A stretch of 64,000 bases of DNA. It comes from DATEDA01 sp963827595. GTDB lineage: Bacteria > Pseudomonadota > Gammaproteobacteria > Burkholderiales > SG8-39. Below, one piece after another: positions 37,526 to 46,049 of this stretch. The notes under the pieces were generated by a model, which was not told the origin of the DNA, ran no database searches, and worked only from the letters and a program-made list of their open reading frames with translations. Position numbers and translations under genes: made by a program. The stretch is taken from the NCBI GenBank assembly GCA_963827595.1, contig CAWHBT010000010.1, positions 192,997-256,996 of the forward strand, written 5' to 3'. Every line of letters begins with the position of its first letter. Position 1 is the stretch's first letter.

Positions 37526-39265
37526 CTACCCCGACCCCTCCGGCACCGAAAACGACCGGCGGGCGGCCCCGGCGGTGTAGTCCGCCCACATCATCTCGTA
37601 CGCGCGCTCGAGCGAGCGGACGGTCCGGGCGCTGTCGAACAGCGGCGCCGTGGTGCGGGCCTCGGCAAGACGGCGCCGCAGGTCCGCTCGTTCCGCCGGA
37701 TCGAGGCCGAGGCGAGCGGCGAGCGCCACGTACTCGGCCCGCCCGCGGACCGCGAGCTCCGGCACGCCGCCCGCCGTGACCAGGCTCGCCGCGACGCGCG
37801 ACGCGAACGTCGCGCCCGCGATCGTGACCACCGGAACCGCCGCCCACAGCGCTTCGTTCACGGTGGAGTGCCCGTTGTAGCGGCCGAAGGTGTCGAGGAA
37901 GACATCGGCGGCAACCAGCCGCGCAACGTGGCTCCGCTTCTCGACCAGGTTCGGCGCGAACACCAGCCGCTGAGGATCGACCTCCCGCGCACGCGCCTTG
38001 GCGACGAGATTGCGGGCCGCTTCCTCGCCGGGGGACCTCAGCCAGAGGACGCTGTCGGGGACGGCGCGGAGGATGTCGGCCCAGGCGTCGAACACCTCCT
38101 CGGTGATCTTCGCGGTCTGATGGAACGCGCAAAACACCACGCCATCCGGAGGCAGGCCGCAGGCTGCCCGGGAAAGCGGCCGGTCCGCGAGCGGTTGGTC
38201 GGGGTCGTTCACCATGAAGCACCGCGGCAGCCGCACCAGGTGCTCGGTGAAGAGCGACTCCTGCCCCGGCGGTGAGGCGACGCGGTCGGTGACGAAGTAA
38301 TCGATGAACCGTGCGCCGAGCGTCGCCGGGTAGCCGAGGTAGTGGATCTGGAGCGGTGCGGGTCGCTGCGCAAGGACGGCGAGGCGATGCTCCGTCGTGT
38401 AGCCGCCGAGGTCGATCAGGATGTCGACCGCGTCGTTCGCGATGCGCCTCGCCGTATCCCCCGGGGTCTCGTCCCGGACGTCGACGAACCGGTCCGCGGC
38501 TGCGGCGATCTCCTGCCGGTAGCGGCTCCCGTCGTCACGCCCATACGAGTAGGCGAGCACCTCGTAGCGCGAGCGGTTGTGGTGCCGGAACAGCGCACGC
38601 GCGAGCTGTCCCACGGCGTGGTTCCGGAAGTCGCGAGAGAAATACCCGACCCGCAGGCGGTCGCGGCGGACCGCCGGCGCCCGGCTCAACGGGGCCGCGC
38701 CGGCGTCGAGCTGCCGCGCGTGGAACTCGGCGATCTCGCGACCGGTCTCCGGCGACAGCGGGAGGAGCAGGGTGTCCATCGGCAGGATGTAGCGACGCCA
38801 GTCGGGGTCGCCGCCACTGCGCCGCTCACGGATGGCTTCCAGGGCGCGCGCTGCGCCGGCCCAGTCGCACGCGTCGAGGAGCGGCCGCAGCATGTTGGAC
38901 CAGGCCAAGAGCAGGTCCGGGCGGAGCCGGACGGCGGCACGGTAGTGCGCGAGCGCCTTGTCCGGGTCGCCCCGGCGACGGTGCGCGTTCGCGAGATTCA
39001 TCTGCGCATACGGGTCCTCGGGGTCCAACGCCACCGCGCGCGAGAAGAGCCGGGTCGCCTCCTCGAGCTGGCCGCGCTCCACTAGCACGATCCCGAGGTG
39101 CACGTGGGCATGGGCCGAGGTCGGCGCCGCCGCGATCGCCGTCCGCAATCGCAGCTCGGCTTCCTCCAGGCGACCTGCTTTCCGCAGCTCGACGCCTTCG
39201 CCCACCAGGGCATCCCGGTCCCGTGCTGCGGGCGCCAGCAAGCCCCTCAGGAGCCGTCGCAGCAT
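37526..39265 (-). CDS. TPR and SPINDLY-type O-linked N-acetylglucosamine transferase homologue
   Basis: A 579-residue paralogue of the protein at 25996. Three TPR units (about 20-130: GVELRKAGRLEEAELRLR, ATRLFSRAVALDPEDPYAQ, ALAHYRAAVRLRPDLLLAWS) and a C-terminal catalytic region (about 200-560): LRVGYFSRDFRNHAVGQLAR, DAVDILIDLGGYTTEHRL, RPAPLQIHYLGYPATLG, VVFCAFHQTAKITEEVF, DVFLDTFGRYNGHSTVNEAL. The catalytic-domain marks are closer to the canonical OGT family than those of the first copy (GYPATLG in place of GFAGTTG). It converges with the preceding gene and is probably a protein glycosyltransferase. Confidence 0.9.
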   Translation of the reverse strand: MLRRLLRGLLAPAARDRDALVGEGVELRKAGRLEEAELRLRTAIAAAPTSAHAHVHLGIVLVERGQLEEATRLFSRAVALDPEDPYAQMNLANAHRRRGDPDKALAHYRAAVRLRPDLLLAWSNMLRPLLDACDWAGAARALEAIRERRSGGDPDWRRYILPMDTLLLPLSPETGREIAEFHARQLDAGAAPLSRAPAVRRDRLRVGYFSRDFRNHAVGQLARALFRHHNRSRYEVLAYSYGRDDGSRYRQEIAAAADRFVDVRDETPGDTARRIANDAVDILIDLGGYTTEHRLAVLAQRPAPLQIHYLGYPATLGARFIDYFVTDRVASPPGQESLFTEHLVRLPRCFMVNDPDQPLADRPLSRAACGLPPDGVVFCAFHQTAKITEEVFDAWADILRAVPDSVLWLRSPGEEAARNLVAKARAREVDPQRLVFAPNLVEKRSHVARLVAADVFLDTFGRYNGHSTVNEALWAAVPVVTIAGATFASRVAASLVTAGGVPELAVRGRAEYVALAARLGLDPAERADLRRRLAEARTTAPLFDSARTVRSLERAYEMMWADYTAGAARRSFSVPEGSG

Positions 39266-39408
39266 TGCCGATTCGCGCGGCGCGGGCGTATCGCGGGGCG
39301 GGGTCTCCGGTCTGCGGGAGATCGTGTCAAAGGCCGTTGCGAGGGGGAGGGCAATGCACTAGTCTGCTTCCCGGCTTTCGCCCAAGCGCTGCGCGCGTCG
39401 TATCGTTC

Positions 39409-39957
39409 ATGGTCACCGCCACTTCGCCCGCGACCCGCCGCCTGCACATCGGCGGCGAGTTCCGCGCGCCCGGCTGGGAGGTGATGAATGTCGCGCCGGG
39501 CGAGCATGTCGACCACGTGGGGCGCGCGGAGGATCTGTCCCGGTTCGCCGACCACACCTTCGCTGCCATCTACGCGTCCCACGTGCTCGAGCACATCGCC
39601 CCGCCCGGCCCGCTGGAGCGCGGATTGCGCGAATGGTATCGCGTCCTGCTGCCCGGCGGCGCGCTCTACGTCAGCGTACCCGACCTCGACGTTCTCGCGC
39701 CCCTGTTCGTCGACCGCGCACGCCTCAGCGTCAACGAGCGCTACAAGGTGATGTTGATGATGTTCGGCGCGCACAGCGACGACTACGATCGTCACGAGAT
39801 CGGCTTCAACGACGAGTTCCTGAGGTTCTTCCTCCAGTCGGCGGGGTTCGTGAACGTGCGGCGAGTGTCAAGCCTCGGCATGTTCCGCGACACGAGCGAG
39901 ATGGTGTTCATGGGTGTTCGCATCAGCCTCAACGTGATCGCCGACAAGCCGGCTTGA
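39409..39957 (+). CDS. Small SAM-dependent methyltransferase-like protein
   Basis: A 182-residue protein of the type often annotated as a predicted SAM-dependent methyltransferase. It has AAIYASHVLEHIAPPGPLER, LREWYRVLLPGGALYVSVPD and a C-terminal FLRFFLQSAGFVNVRRV. The glycine-rich SAM loop usual at the N-terminus is replaced by LHIGGEFRAPGWEVMNVAPG, a form seen in glycan-cluster members. Start ATG 39409 has only a weak ribosome site. Probably works with the glycosyltransferases around it. Confidence 0.72.
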   Translation: MVTATSPATRRLHIGGEFRAPGWEVMNVAPGEHVDHVGRAEDLSRFADHTFAAIYASHVLEHIAPPGPLERGLREWYRVLLPGGALYVSVPDLDVLAPLFVDRARLSVNERYKVMLMMFGAHSDDYDRHEIGFNDEFLRFFLQSAGFVNVRRVSSLGMFRDTSEMVFMGVRISLNVIADKPA

Positions 39958-40036
39958 GAGGAACCGCGCCCGGGCACCTCGATCCACGACGAAATGACAA
40001 GCCGGCGGCCGGGTCCGCCGGCGGGAGGAGTTGAAC

Positions 40037-40717
40037 ATGACGGCTGGCGCTGCACGGGAGAATCCGCTGCTCGACTACGTCCTGACCAATCCCGGACGGC
40101 CGCTGACCAAGTGGCAGAGCTACTTCGATGTGTACCACCGGCATCTGCAGCGGTTCCGCGGCACGCGCGTCACGGTCCTCGAGTTCGGCGTCTTTCGGGG
40201 CGGATCGCTGCAGATGTGGCGGCACTACTTCGGCTCCGAGGCGCAGGTGATCGGCGTGGATATCCAGCCGGAGTGCAAGGCTTTCGAGGAGGAACGGATC
40301 GCGGTGCGGATCGGCGACCAGGAGGACCGCGCATTCCTGCATCGACTGGCGGCCGAGTTCGCGCCGTTCGACGTCGTGATCGAGGACGGCGGTCACCGGA
40401 TGGGGCAGCAGATCGCCACCTTCGAGGAGATCTTCCCGCGCATGAACCCCCACGGCGTGTACGTCGCCGAGGATCTGCATACCAGCTACTGGTCGGAGTA
40501 CGGCGGCGGATACCGGCAGCAAGGGACGTTCATCGAGTACGCGAAGGCGCTGATCGATCGGCTCAACGCCTGGCACACGCGGACGCCCGAGCAGTTCTCC
40601 GTGGACGACTTCACCCTGCAGGCCGGCTCGATGCATTTCTACGACAGCATGCTCGTCATCGAACGCAAGCCGTTCGAAGAGCCGCGCAAGTTGAGGACCG
40701 CTGGCGCGTCCGTTTAA
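40037..40717 (+). CDS. CmcI/macrocin-O-methyltransferase-like SAM methyltransferase
   Basis: A 226-residue protein. Core motif VLEFGVFRGGSLQMWRHYFG near residues 49-68 is typical of the cephalosporin hydroxylase/macrocin O-methyltransferase type, followed by VIGVDIQPECKAF, FDVVIEDGGHRMGQQIATFE and HGVYVAEDLHTSYW, which carry the metal-binding Asp/His set. ATG 40037 is seven bases after GGAGG. Family members O-methylate sugars; here the target is unknown. It converges with the glycosyltransferase at 40714, overlapping it by four bases. Confidence 0.8.
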   Translation: MTAGAARENPLLDYVLTNPGRPLTKWQSYFDVYHRHLQRFRGTRVTVLEFGVFRGGSLQMWRHYFGSEAQVIGVDIQPECKAFEEERIAVRIGDQEDRAFLHRLAAEFAPFDVVIEDGGHRMGQQIATFEEIFPRMNPHGVYVAEDLHTSYWSEYGGGYRQQGTFIEYAKALIDRLNAWHTRTPEQFSVDDFTLQAGSMHFYDSMLVIERKPFEEPRKLRTAGASV

Positions 40718-41718
40718 TAGGTCTCGGGATACCCGAGCGCAAACCTGACGATCGCGCCGGCTTCGCGCTGCTCGTCGGTCCCCTGGGTCGTCAGCCGCGC
40801 GTAGAAGGCTGCCTCCTCGGGGTCGCTGCCGCCGATTCGGCAGAGGCCGAGCTTCACGAGCTCGACGAACGCCTCGTCGAGGCGCTCGCCCAGGCGCTCG
40901 CCCGCACCGGGCTCGCCGCCGAGCAGCTCGAGCAGCGCGCCCCGGAACTCGCGGTAGTAGGCGGAGAACTGCGGCGAAGCGACGAGCAGGGGCCAGTGCT
41001 CGCTGTCGCCCATCAGCTGGGCCGCCCAGCTCGCTGCGTGCGCCTGCCGCGCCAGGAACAGGGTGTCGATGCACTCGACGCGACCCTGCGCTGCGGTGAT
41101 GCACGATGACAGATACTGCATGAAGACGACGTTCCGCGTGGCGGCCTCGGTACGGCGGAAGCTGTCGATGAGCTGCGCGCGGCGGTGGATCGAATAGAGG
41201 GTGGACGAGTAACTGCGGAGATGGGCGAGGACGCGGTCGACCGCGTGCGCTTCCCGGCAGGCGCGCATGGGATGCTGCAGGAACTCGATGCCGACCCGGT
41301 CCTCGCCGGTGGCGCGGTCCTTCCTGTGGATCCGGAATCGGGCGACCCGCCCCCGCGCGCAGGCGAGCCCCGCATCGGCGTCCAGGGCCCGGGCCACTCG
41401 TTCAAGCGCCGCGGGAATCACGAAGTCGTCCTGGCCGCAGAGCATGACGAGGCGGGCGCCGATCCGATCCAGCGACCGGCACAGCTTGTCGAGGAACCGC
41501 GTGCCGTGTTCGTACGGATGCAGGTCGATCCAGAGCTCGGGGTAGCGGGAGGCGCAGGACGCGACGAACTCGCGGTGCGCGCCGCTGCTGTCGTCCGCCA
41601 GGACGATGTGCCCGGGGTACTCGACCGACTTCAGGTGATCGAGGCAGCGCCGCAGGAACGGCGTGCCTTCGTACGTGGGGATGATGAGCGAGAAGGCGTT
41701 GTCGTCTTCGATCAGCAT
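40714..41718 (-). CDS. GT2-like glycosyltransferase
   Basis: A 334-residue protein with a GT-A start: FSLIIPTYEGTPFLRRCLDH (residues about 9-28), HIVLADDSSGAHREF as the nucleotide-sugar site, and MLCGQDDFVIPAALERVARA with the DD metal motif. The C-terminal 200 residues are helical and not clearly assigned. It lies six bases after the soxB stop on the same strand, so it could be read through from the sox operon, although its function belongs with the glycan genes. Confidence 0.78.
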   Translation of the reverse strand: MLIEDDNAFSLIIPTYEGTPFLRRCLDHLKSVEYPGHIVLADDSSGAHREFVASCASRYPELWIDLHPYEHGTRFLDKLCRSLDRIGARLVMLCGQDDFVIPAALERVARALDADAGLACARGRVARFRIHRKDRATGEDRVGIEFLQHPMRACREAHAVDRVLAHLRSYSSTLYSIHRRAQLIDSFRRTEAATRNVVFMQYLSSCITAAQGRVECIDTLFLARQAHAASWAAQLMGDSEHWPLLVASPQFSAYYREFRGALLELLGGEPGAGERLGERLDEAFVELVKLGLCRIGGSDPEEAAFYARLTTQGTDEQREAGAIVRFALGYPETY

Positions 41719-41724
41719 GATGGG

Positions 41725-43434
41725 TTACGCCAGCCCGGGATCCCCGGCGACACCCTCGAGACGCGGGAGGTTGAGCCGGCGCGGCGCGATGACCTTCTTG
41801 TCCCGGAGGTACTGCGCGACGACCTCCCAGATCGGCTCGCCCACGGGATTCTCCTGAACCGACGCCCACCCGGCGACCTTGTACGTCCGGCTCGGGTCGA
41901 TCGGCTTGCCGGCGATGCGCAGGTCGGAGATGCGGCCGCCCAGCTTGGCGCGCGGATTGCATGCGAACGTCAATCCGCCGACGCGCACCATGTCGCCGCC
42001 CTGCTGCAGATACGGATCGGGGTTGAAGAGGTTGTCGCAGACGTCCTCGAGAATCAGCTTGATCCGCTCGCCCGTGAGGTCGCTCAGCGTGCACTGCGGG
42101 TAGGTGATCGCGGTCTGATCCAGCACGTGCTCCAGCGTGATGGTCTCGCCCGAGAGCACCGTGGTCCCCCAGCGGAAGCCCGGCGAGAGCGCGATCTGCG
42201 CGCCCTTGACCTCCAGCATCGCGTCGACGATCAGCTGGTCGAAGGTGCCGTTGAAGTTCCCGCGGCGGTAGAGCAGGCCCTCAGTCACCGCGAGCTTCTC
42301 CGCGAGTCTCGCCTCGTACGGCGCGCGCAGCTTGCGCACCAGGGTCTCCATTGCCGGATCGGCCGGCAGCAGATTCGCGAACACCGGGAGCAGGCGGTAG
42401 CGGAAGTCGGCGACCTTGCCGTCGCGCACCTGGAGGTCGAGCACCCCGAGGAACTTCCCGTTCGAGCCGCCGCTCGTGACGAGCGTGCGCCCGCCGGGAT
42501 TCGCGACGACGGACGGTTGCGGCACCGCGTCGTGCGTGTGGCCGCCGAGAATGACGTCGATGCCGCGCACGCGCGAGGCGAGCTTGAGATCGACGTCCAT
42601 GCCGTTGTGCGACAGCAGCACCACGACCTGCGCGCCGTTCGCGCGCACCGCTTCGACGTGCCGCTGGAGCTCCTCCTCCCGGATGCCGAACGTCCACTCG
42701 GGAACGAGGTGGCGCGGGTTCGCGATCGGCGTGTAGGGGAAGGCCTGGCCGATGATCGCGACCGGGATCCCGCTGACCTGCCGCAGGGTCCACGGCTTGA
42801 ACACCGGGTCGCCGAAGTCCTGCGTCTTCACGTTCTGCGCGACGAACTCGATCCGTCCGGCGAGCTCCTGCGCGATGGCCCGCTTCACGCGCTCCGCGCC
42901 GTACGTGAACTCCCAGTGCGCCGTCATGACGTCCACGCCGAGGAGCTTCTGCGCCGCGATCATGTCGGCGCCCTGGGTCCACAGCGCAACTGCCGACCCT
43001 TGCCACGCGTCGCCGCCGTCGAGGAGGAGCGCGCCGGGGCGGTCGGCTCGGACGCGCTTGACGAGGGTCGCGAGATGCGCGAACCCGCCCGCCTTGCCGT
43101 AGACGCGCGCGGCACGCTCGAAGTCGAGGCAGGTGAACGCGTAGGCCTCGGGCGAGCCGGGTTTGACGCCGAACGCGGCCAGGAGGTGCTCGGCGACGAG
43201 ATGCGGCGGCTTGCCCGCCGCGCCGCCCACGCCGATGTTCGCGCTCGGCTCGCGAAAGTAGATCGGCAGGAGCTGGGCGTGGGTGTCGGTGATGTGCAGG
43301 AGCGAGACGTTGCCGAAGCGCGGCAGGTGATAGAGCGCGTCGGCGCTGCCCTGGGCGAGCGCCCGCCGCGCGTCGAGTGCGAGCCCCGCGGCGGCGGCGG
43401 CGGCGAGGAGCTCGAGGAATTCGCGGCGGTTCAC
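41725..43434 (-). CDS. soxB: Thiosulfohydrolase SoxB
   Basis: A 569-residue periplasmic di-manganese hydrolase that removes sulfate from the thiosulfonate carried on SoxY. N-terminal twin-arginine-like signal (NRREFLELLAAAAAAGLAL). Metal and catalytic motifs of the 5'-nucleotidase superfamily: LLHITDTHAQLLP, LLDGGDAWQGSA, LLSHNGMDVD and ILGGHTHDAVP. The SoxB signature RRGNFNGTFDQLI is present, as is GGDMVRVGGLTFAC near the C-terminus. It is the last sox gene of the operon, 46 bases after soxX. Confidence 0.96.
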   Translation of the reverse strand: MNRREFLELLAAAAAAGLALDARRALAQGSADALYHLPRFGNVSLLHITDTHAQLLPIYFREPSANIGVGGAAGKPPHLVAEHLLAAFGVKPGSPEAYAFTCLDFERAARVYGKAGGFAHLATLVKRVRADRPGALLLDGGDAWQGSAVALWTQGADMIAAQKLLGVDVMTAHWEFTYGAERVKRAIAQELAGRIEFVAQNVKTQDFGDPVFKPWTLRQVSGIPVAIIGQAFPYTPIANPRHLVPEWTFGIREEELQRHVEAVRANGAQVVVLLSHNGMDVDLKLASRVRGIDVILGGHTHDAVPQPSVVANPGGRTLVTSGGSNGKFLGVLDLQVRDGKVADFRYRLLPVFANLLPADPAMETLVRKLRAPYEARLAEKLAVTEGLLYRRGNFNGTFDQLIVDAMLEVKGAQIALSPGFRWGTTVLSGETITLEHVLDQTAITYPQCTLSDLTGERIKLILEDVCDNLFNPDPYLQQGGDMVRVGGLTFACNPRAKLGGRISDLRIAGKPIDPSRTYKVAGWASVQENPVGEPIWEVVAQYLRDKKVIAPRRLNLPRLEGVAGDPGLA

Positions 43435-43480
43435 GATCGGAGGAACCTGCGCCGAGGGGCCCGGCGCGGCGCTCGTCGCG

Positions 43481-44095
43481 CTACTTGTTCACCGGCGAGC
43501 CCGGGTCGAGGAGCAGCGCCACCAGGTCCTTGATCTGCTGCTCGGTGAGCGCGCCGACGTGCCCGAAGCGCGGCATCTGGGAGCACAGGCTGAACGCCTT
43601 CGCGTTGTAGATCTTGCCGTAGACGTACTGCTGCACGTCGGCGCCGTACCCGCGGACCTTGCCGAACTGGTATAGGCTCGGACCGATCGTGCCGAAGGAG
43701 GTTTCCTGGGGCCCGATCTGGTGGCAGTTGTAGCAGCTGCCGCCGCCGGGCGCGCCCGCCCGGTCGCTCCAGGTCATGCCGCGGCCGTCCTGCGCGAGCC
43801 GCTCGCCGGCCTTCCAGTCCCCGAGGTACTTGCCGTCGGCCGGGTACTTGATTCTCTGCAGCTGATCGCTTTCCAGCCGCTGGGCGATCTCCTTGGGCGG
43901 CTTGTCGTCGCTGCGGTTACAGATCGCCTGGACCCCGTCTTCATCGAGCCGATCGACGGTGGCGATGCCCCGCGTCTTGAAATCGCGCTTGAGGGTCGCG
44001 ACGGCCTCGGACCTCGGGTCGATGACCTGCGCCGCGGCCGCGGCCACGAGCGCGAGCGTCGCGGCGCCGAGGATCGATGCGGAGAGTGCTCTCAC
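43481..44095 (-). CDS. soxX: Sulfur-oxidation c-type cytochrome SoxX
   Basis: A 204-residue periplasmic monoheme cytochrome c that pairs with SoxA to load thiosulfate onto SoxY. Sec signal LSASILGAATLALVAAAAA. Heme motif CYNCH in GGGSCYNCHQIGPQE at about 130, distal Met in CSQMPRFGHVGAL near the C-terminus. A long N-terminal extension before the heme (about residues 25-115, VATLKRDFKTRGIATVDRL) is typical of the larger betaproteobacterial SoxX. It starts 12 bases after the soxA stop. Confidence 0.94.
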   Translation of the reverse strand: MRALSASILGAATLALVAAAAAQVIDPRSEAVATLKRDFKTRGIATVDRLDEDGVQAICNRSDDKPPKEIAQRLESDQLQRIKYPADGKYLGDWKAGERLAQDGRGMTWSDRAGAPGGGSCYNCHQIGPQETSFGTIGPSLYQFGKVRGYGADVQQYVYGKIYNAKAFSLCSQMPRFGHVGALTEQQIKDLVALLLDPGSPVNK

Positions 44096-44107
44096 GGTGC
44101 GGTCCCC

Positions 44108-44968
44108 TTAGCGCTTGATTCCGGGCCCTTTGTACACGTGGCCGTTCGCGTTCACGGCCAGGTACGTCAGGAGCGCGGTGAGCGAGTCGGACGCGTATCC
44201 CGGCTCGGGGAAGCGCTGCTGGCGGAAGCAGTCCCACATCCGCCACTGCAGCGTGTGCATGACGCCGCCGGTCATGCGGTAGCCCGGCCAGCCCTGGAAC
44301 GCGCGGATCGCCTGGTCGGCGTTCGTGAAGTTGGGCAGCTGCTGGGTGCGGATCCGCTTGCCGTCCTCCCCGTGGCAGCTCGCGCACGAGAAGTCGTACG
44401 ACCCGGCGCGGTAGAAGAACATCTCCCGGCCGACCGCGAAGGTCTCCCGCTCCTTGGGGTGCTTCTGCGGCACGGCGATCTTCATGCCGCGGGATTGTCC
44501 GGCCACGAAGGTGACGAGGGACACGGGGTCGGGGGTCGCGGTGTCGGTGCTGAACGGCTGCTTTGCGAGCTCCTCGAGCTTGAAACCCTGGAATGTCGTC
44601 ATGCAGTGCACGATCCGGCGCTCCGCATCCATCACCTTGTCGACGTCGGGGAAGTGGCGGGGCAGCTGGACGTACGCGCCCTTGACCACGCCGGGCCCGA
44701 GACCGAGGTCGCAGCGCTCGAGCGAGGCGTTGTTCGGCCCGCGGCGCGTCTTCCAAAGCTCCGCGCCTCTGGCCTCGAACAGCTCGGCAGGATTCGCGTC
44801 CTCCAGCACTTCGCGGAACTTCTCGAACTCGGCCGTGATCGCGTCGCGCTCCACCGCCGCAGGCGGCGGCTTGGCGGCGCCCGGCTTGGACTGGGCGGCG
44901 GCCTGTTCTAGGAACGGGATCGCGGCGGCGAACATGGCCGCAACGCAAAAAGCCAATGCGCGTCTCAT
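44108..44968 (-). CDS. soxA: Sulfur-oxidation c-type cytochrome SoxA
   Basis: A 286-residue periplasmic protein, catalytic subunit of SoxAX, which forms the disulfide between thiosulfate and the SoxY cysteine. Sec signal ALAFCVAAMFAAAIPFLEQ. One canonical heme site CASCHGEDGKRIRTQQLPNF at about 200; the N-terminal domain has Cys residues (LERCDLGLG, IVHCMTTF) forming the usual disulfide with no first heme. Near the C-terminus WDCFRQQRFPEP carries the active-site Cys ligand. Start placed at ATG 44968, after GCGAGGAGCG; longer upstream frame lacks a signal peptide. Confidence 0.95.
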   Translation of the reverse strand: MRRALAFCVAAMFAAAIPFLEQAAAQSKPGAAKPPPAAVERDAITAEFEKFREVLEDANPAELFEARGAELWKTRRGPNNASLERCDLGLGPGVVKGAYVQLPRHFPDVDKVMDAERRIVHCMTTFQGFKLEELAKQPFSTDTATPDPVSLVTFVAGQSRGMKIAVPQKHPKERETFAVGREMFFYRAGSYDFSCASCHGEDGKRIRTQQLPNFTNADQAIRAFQGWPGYRMTGGVMHTLQWRMWDCFRQQRFPEPGYASDSLTALLTYLAVNANGHVYKGPGIKR

Positions 44969-45012
44969 GCGCTCCTCACGGTCAGCGGGGTGTATCCCCC
45001 CTCGCTCATCCA

Positions 45013-45036
45013 CGGCGCGCCTTGCAGGGCGCGCCG
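45013..45036 (-). repeat. Hairpin in the soxZ-soxA gap
   Basis: Perfect 9-bp stem CGGCGCGCC / GGCGCGCCG with a six-base loop, in the 114-base gap between soxZ and soxA. No T run follows on either strand, so it is unlikely to be a full terminator; an mRNA-stability or attenuation role for soxYZ is possible. Confidence 0.45.
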
Positions 45037-45082
45037 GTTCGCCGGCGCGCACGTGCGCAGGCACGTGCTTCGAAACCCCGGC

Positions 45083-45400
45083 TCACCCAGCGGCGAGCGT
45101 CACCTCGTCGGTGCGCTTGTCGCCTTTGTTGTCGATCCAGGTGATGGTCAGCCGGTCGCCGGCCTTGGCACCCTTCACCTTGAAGCCGAACACCGGGTTG
45201 CGGGAGATGGCCTGGCTCACCTCGGCCTGGAACACGGGCTTGCCGTTGAGCTGCGCCGTGATCGTCTGGATGAAGTGGAGCGGAACGAGGTTCCCGGCGG
45301 CGTCCTTGCGCTGGCCGGTCTCCATCGGGTGCGCCATCAGCACCCGCACGTCGGCGACGTCGCCCTCGAGCCGGGCGCGGATTCGCATCGGATCTGCCAT
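45083..45400 (-). CDS. soxZ: Thiosulfate oxidation carrier complex protein SoxZ
   Basis: A 105-residue protein, the partner of SoxY in the SoxYZ sulfur carrier. It shows the family pattern: VRVLMAHPMETGQRKDAAGN, VPLHFIQTITAQLNGKPVF, SRNPVFGFKVKGAKAGDRL and ITWIDNKGDKRTDEVTL. No signal peptide, as usual: it is exported together with SoxY. It starts 12 bases after the soxY stop. Confidence 0.96.
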   Translation of the reverse strand: MADPMRIRARLEGDVADVRVLMAHPMETGQRKDAAGNLVPLHFIQTITAQLNGKPVFQAEVSQAISRNPVFGFKVKGAKAGDRLTITWIDNKGDKRTDEVTLAAG

Positions 45401-45412
45401 CGCTTCGCTCCC

Positions 45413-45886
45413 TCAGCCGCCACACCCGCCGATGGTCACCTTCACCTCCTTGGCGGCGGTGTAGAACCGGCCGTCGGCGGCGGCGACCACGACGCGAACG
45501 TTGGACGACTCGCCGATCTTCACGCGCAGTGCGACGAACGGCATCGCGCCCTGCGAGACGTCGAAGCTCCCGGCGTACGGGAACGGGTTCTTCTCGATCA
45601 GCACCGCGATCGATCTCGTGCCCGGAATGTTGCTCTGGATCTCGATCGGCACGACCGCGCCGTTCTCGGCGATGTCGGGCGCCTTGATCGCGATGTCCTT
45701 CGTCTCGGCGGGCGCGGCAACGTTGAGGCCCTTCAGCGCGTCGCCGACGGTCTTCGCATCGAACGCGCCCTTGTTCCGCTCGGCGAGGACGTCCGCTGGG
45801 CGGAGCAGTCCGGCGGCCATCGCCGCGGCGAGGAGGCTGCCCGCGCCGGCGCGCTTGAGGGCGGCTCTACGGGAAAGATCGGTCAT
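45413..45886 (-). CDS. soxY: Thiosulfate oxidation carrier protein SoxY
   Basis: A 157-residue periplasmic protein that carries sulfur intermediates on a Cys at its flexible C-terminus. The C-terminal swinging arm VTIGGCGG is intact. Twin-arginine signal near residues 5-30 (SRRAALKRAGAGSLLAAAMA). It is the first gene of the sox operon; the 160 bases before it contain the moaC 3' hairpin and presumably the sox promoter, which was not identified. Confidence 0.96.
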   Translation of the reverse strand: MTDLSRRAALKRAGAGSLLAAAMAAGLLRPADVLAERNKGAFDAKTVGDALKGLNVAAPAETKDIAIKAPDIAENGAVVPIEIQSNIPGTRSIAVLIEKNPFPYAGSFDVSQGAMPFVALRVKIGESSNVRVVVAAADGRFYTAAKEVKVTIGGCGG

Positions 45887-45984
45887 GCGTCGCTCCTATC
45901 ACACGCTTCCGGTAAGGGCATTCGCGGCTCCAGCGGCCGCGTAGGGTACTCAAAAAGCCGCATGGTTTTCAAGGGCTTCAAGCG

Positions 45985-46012
45985 GCGAGCCGCGGCACCG
46001 ACCGCGGCTCGC
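45985..46012 (-). terminator. Terminator-like hairpin after moaC
   Basis: Perfect 11-bp stem GCGAGCCGCGG / CCGCGGCTCGC with CACCGA loop, 38 bases past the moaC stop on the minus strand. A T5 run lies about 30 bases further, so termination is only probable; it could also be a stem in the sox leader. Confidence 0.5.
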
Positions 46013-46049
46013 GGACTTGGACCGTGCGGCGGCCCGGTGGTTCGCCACG

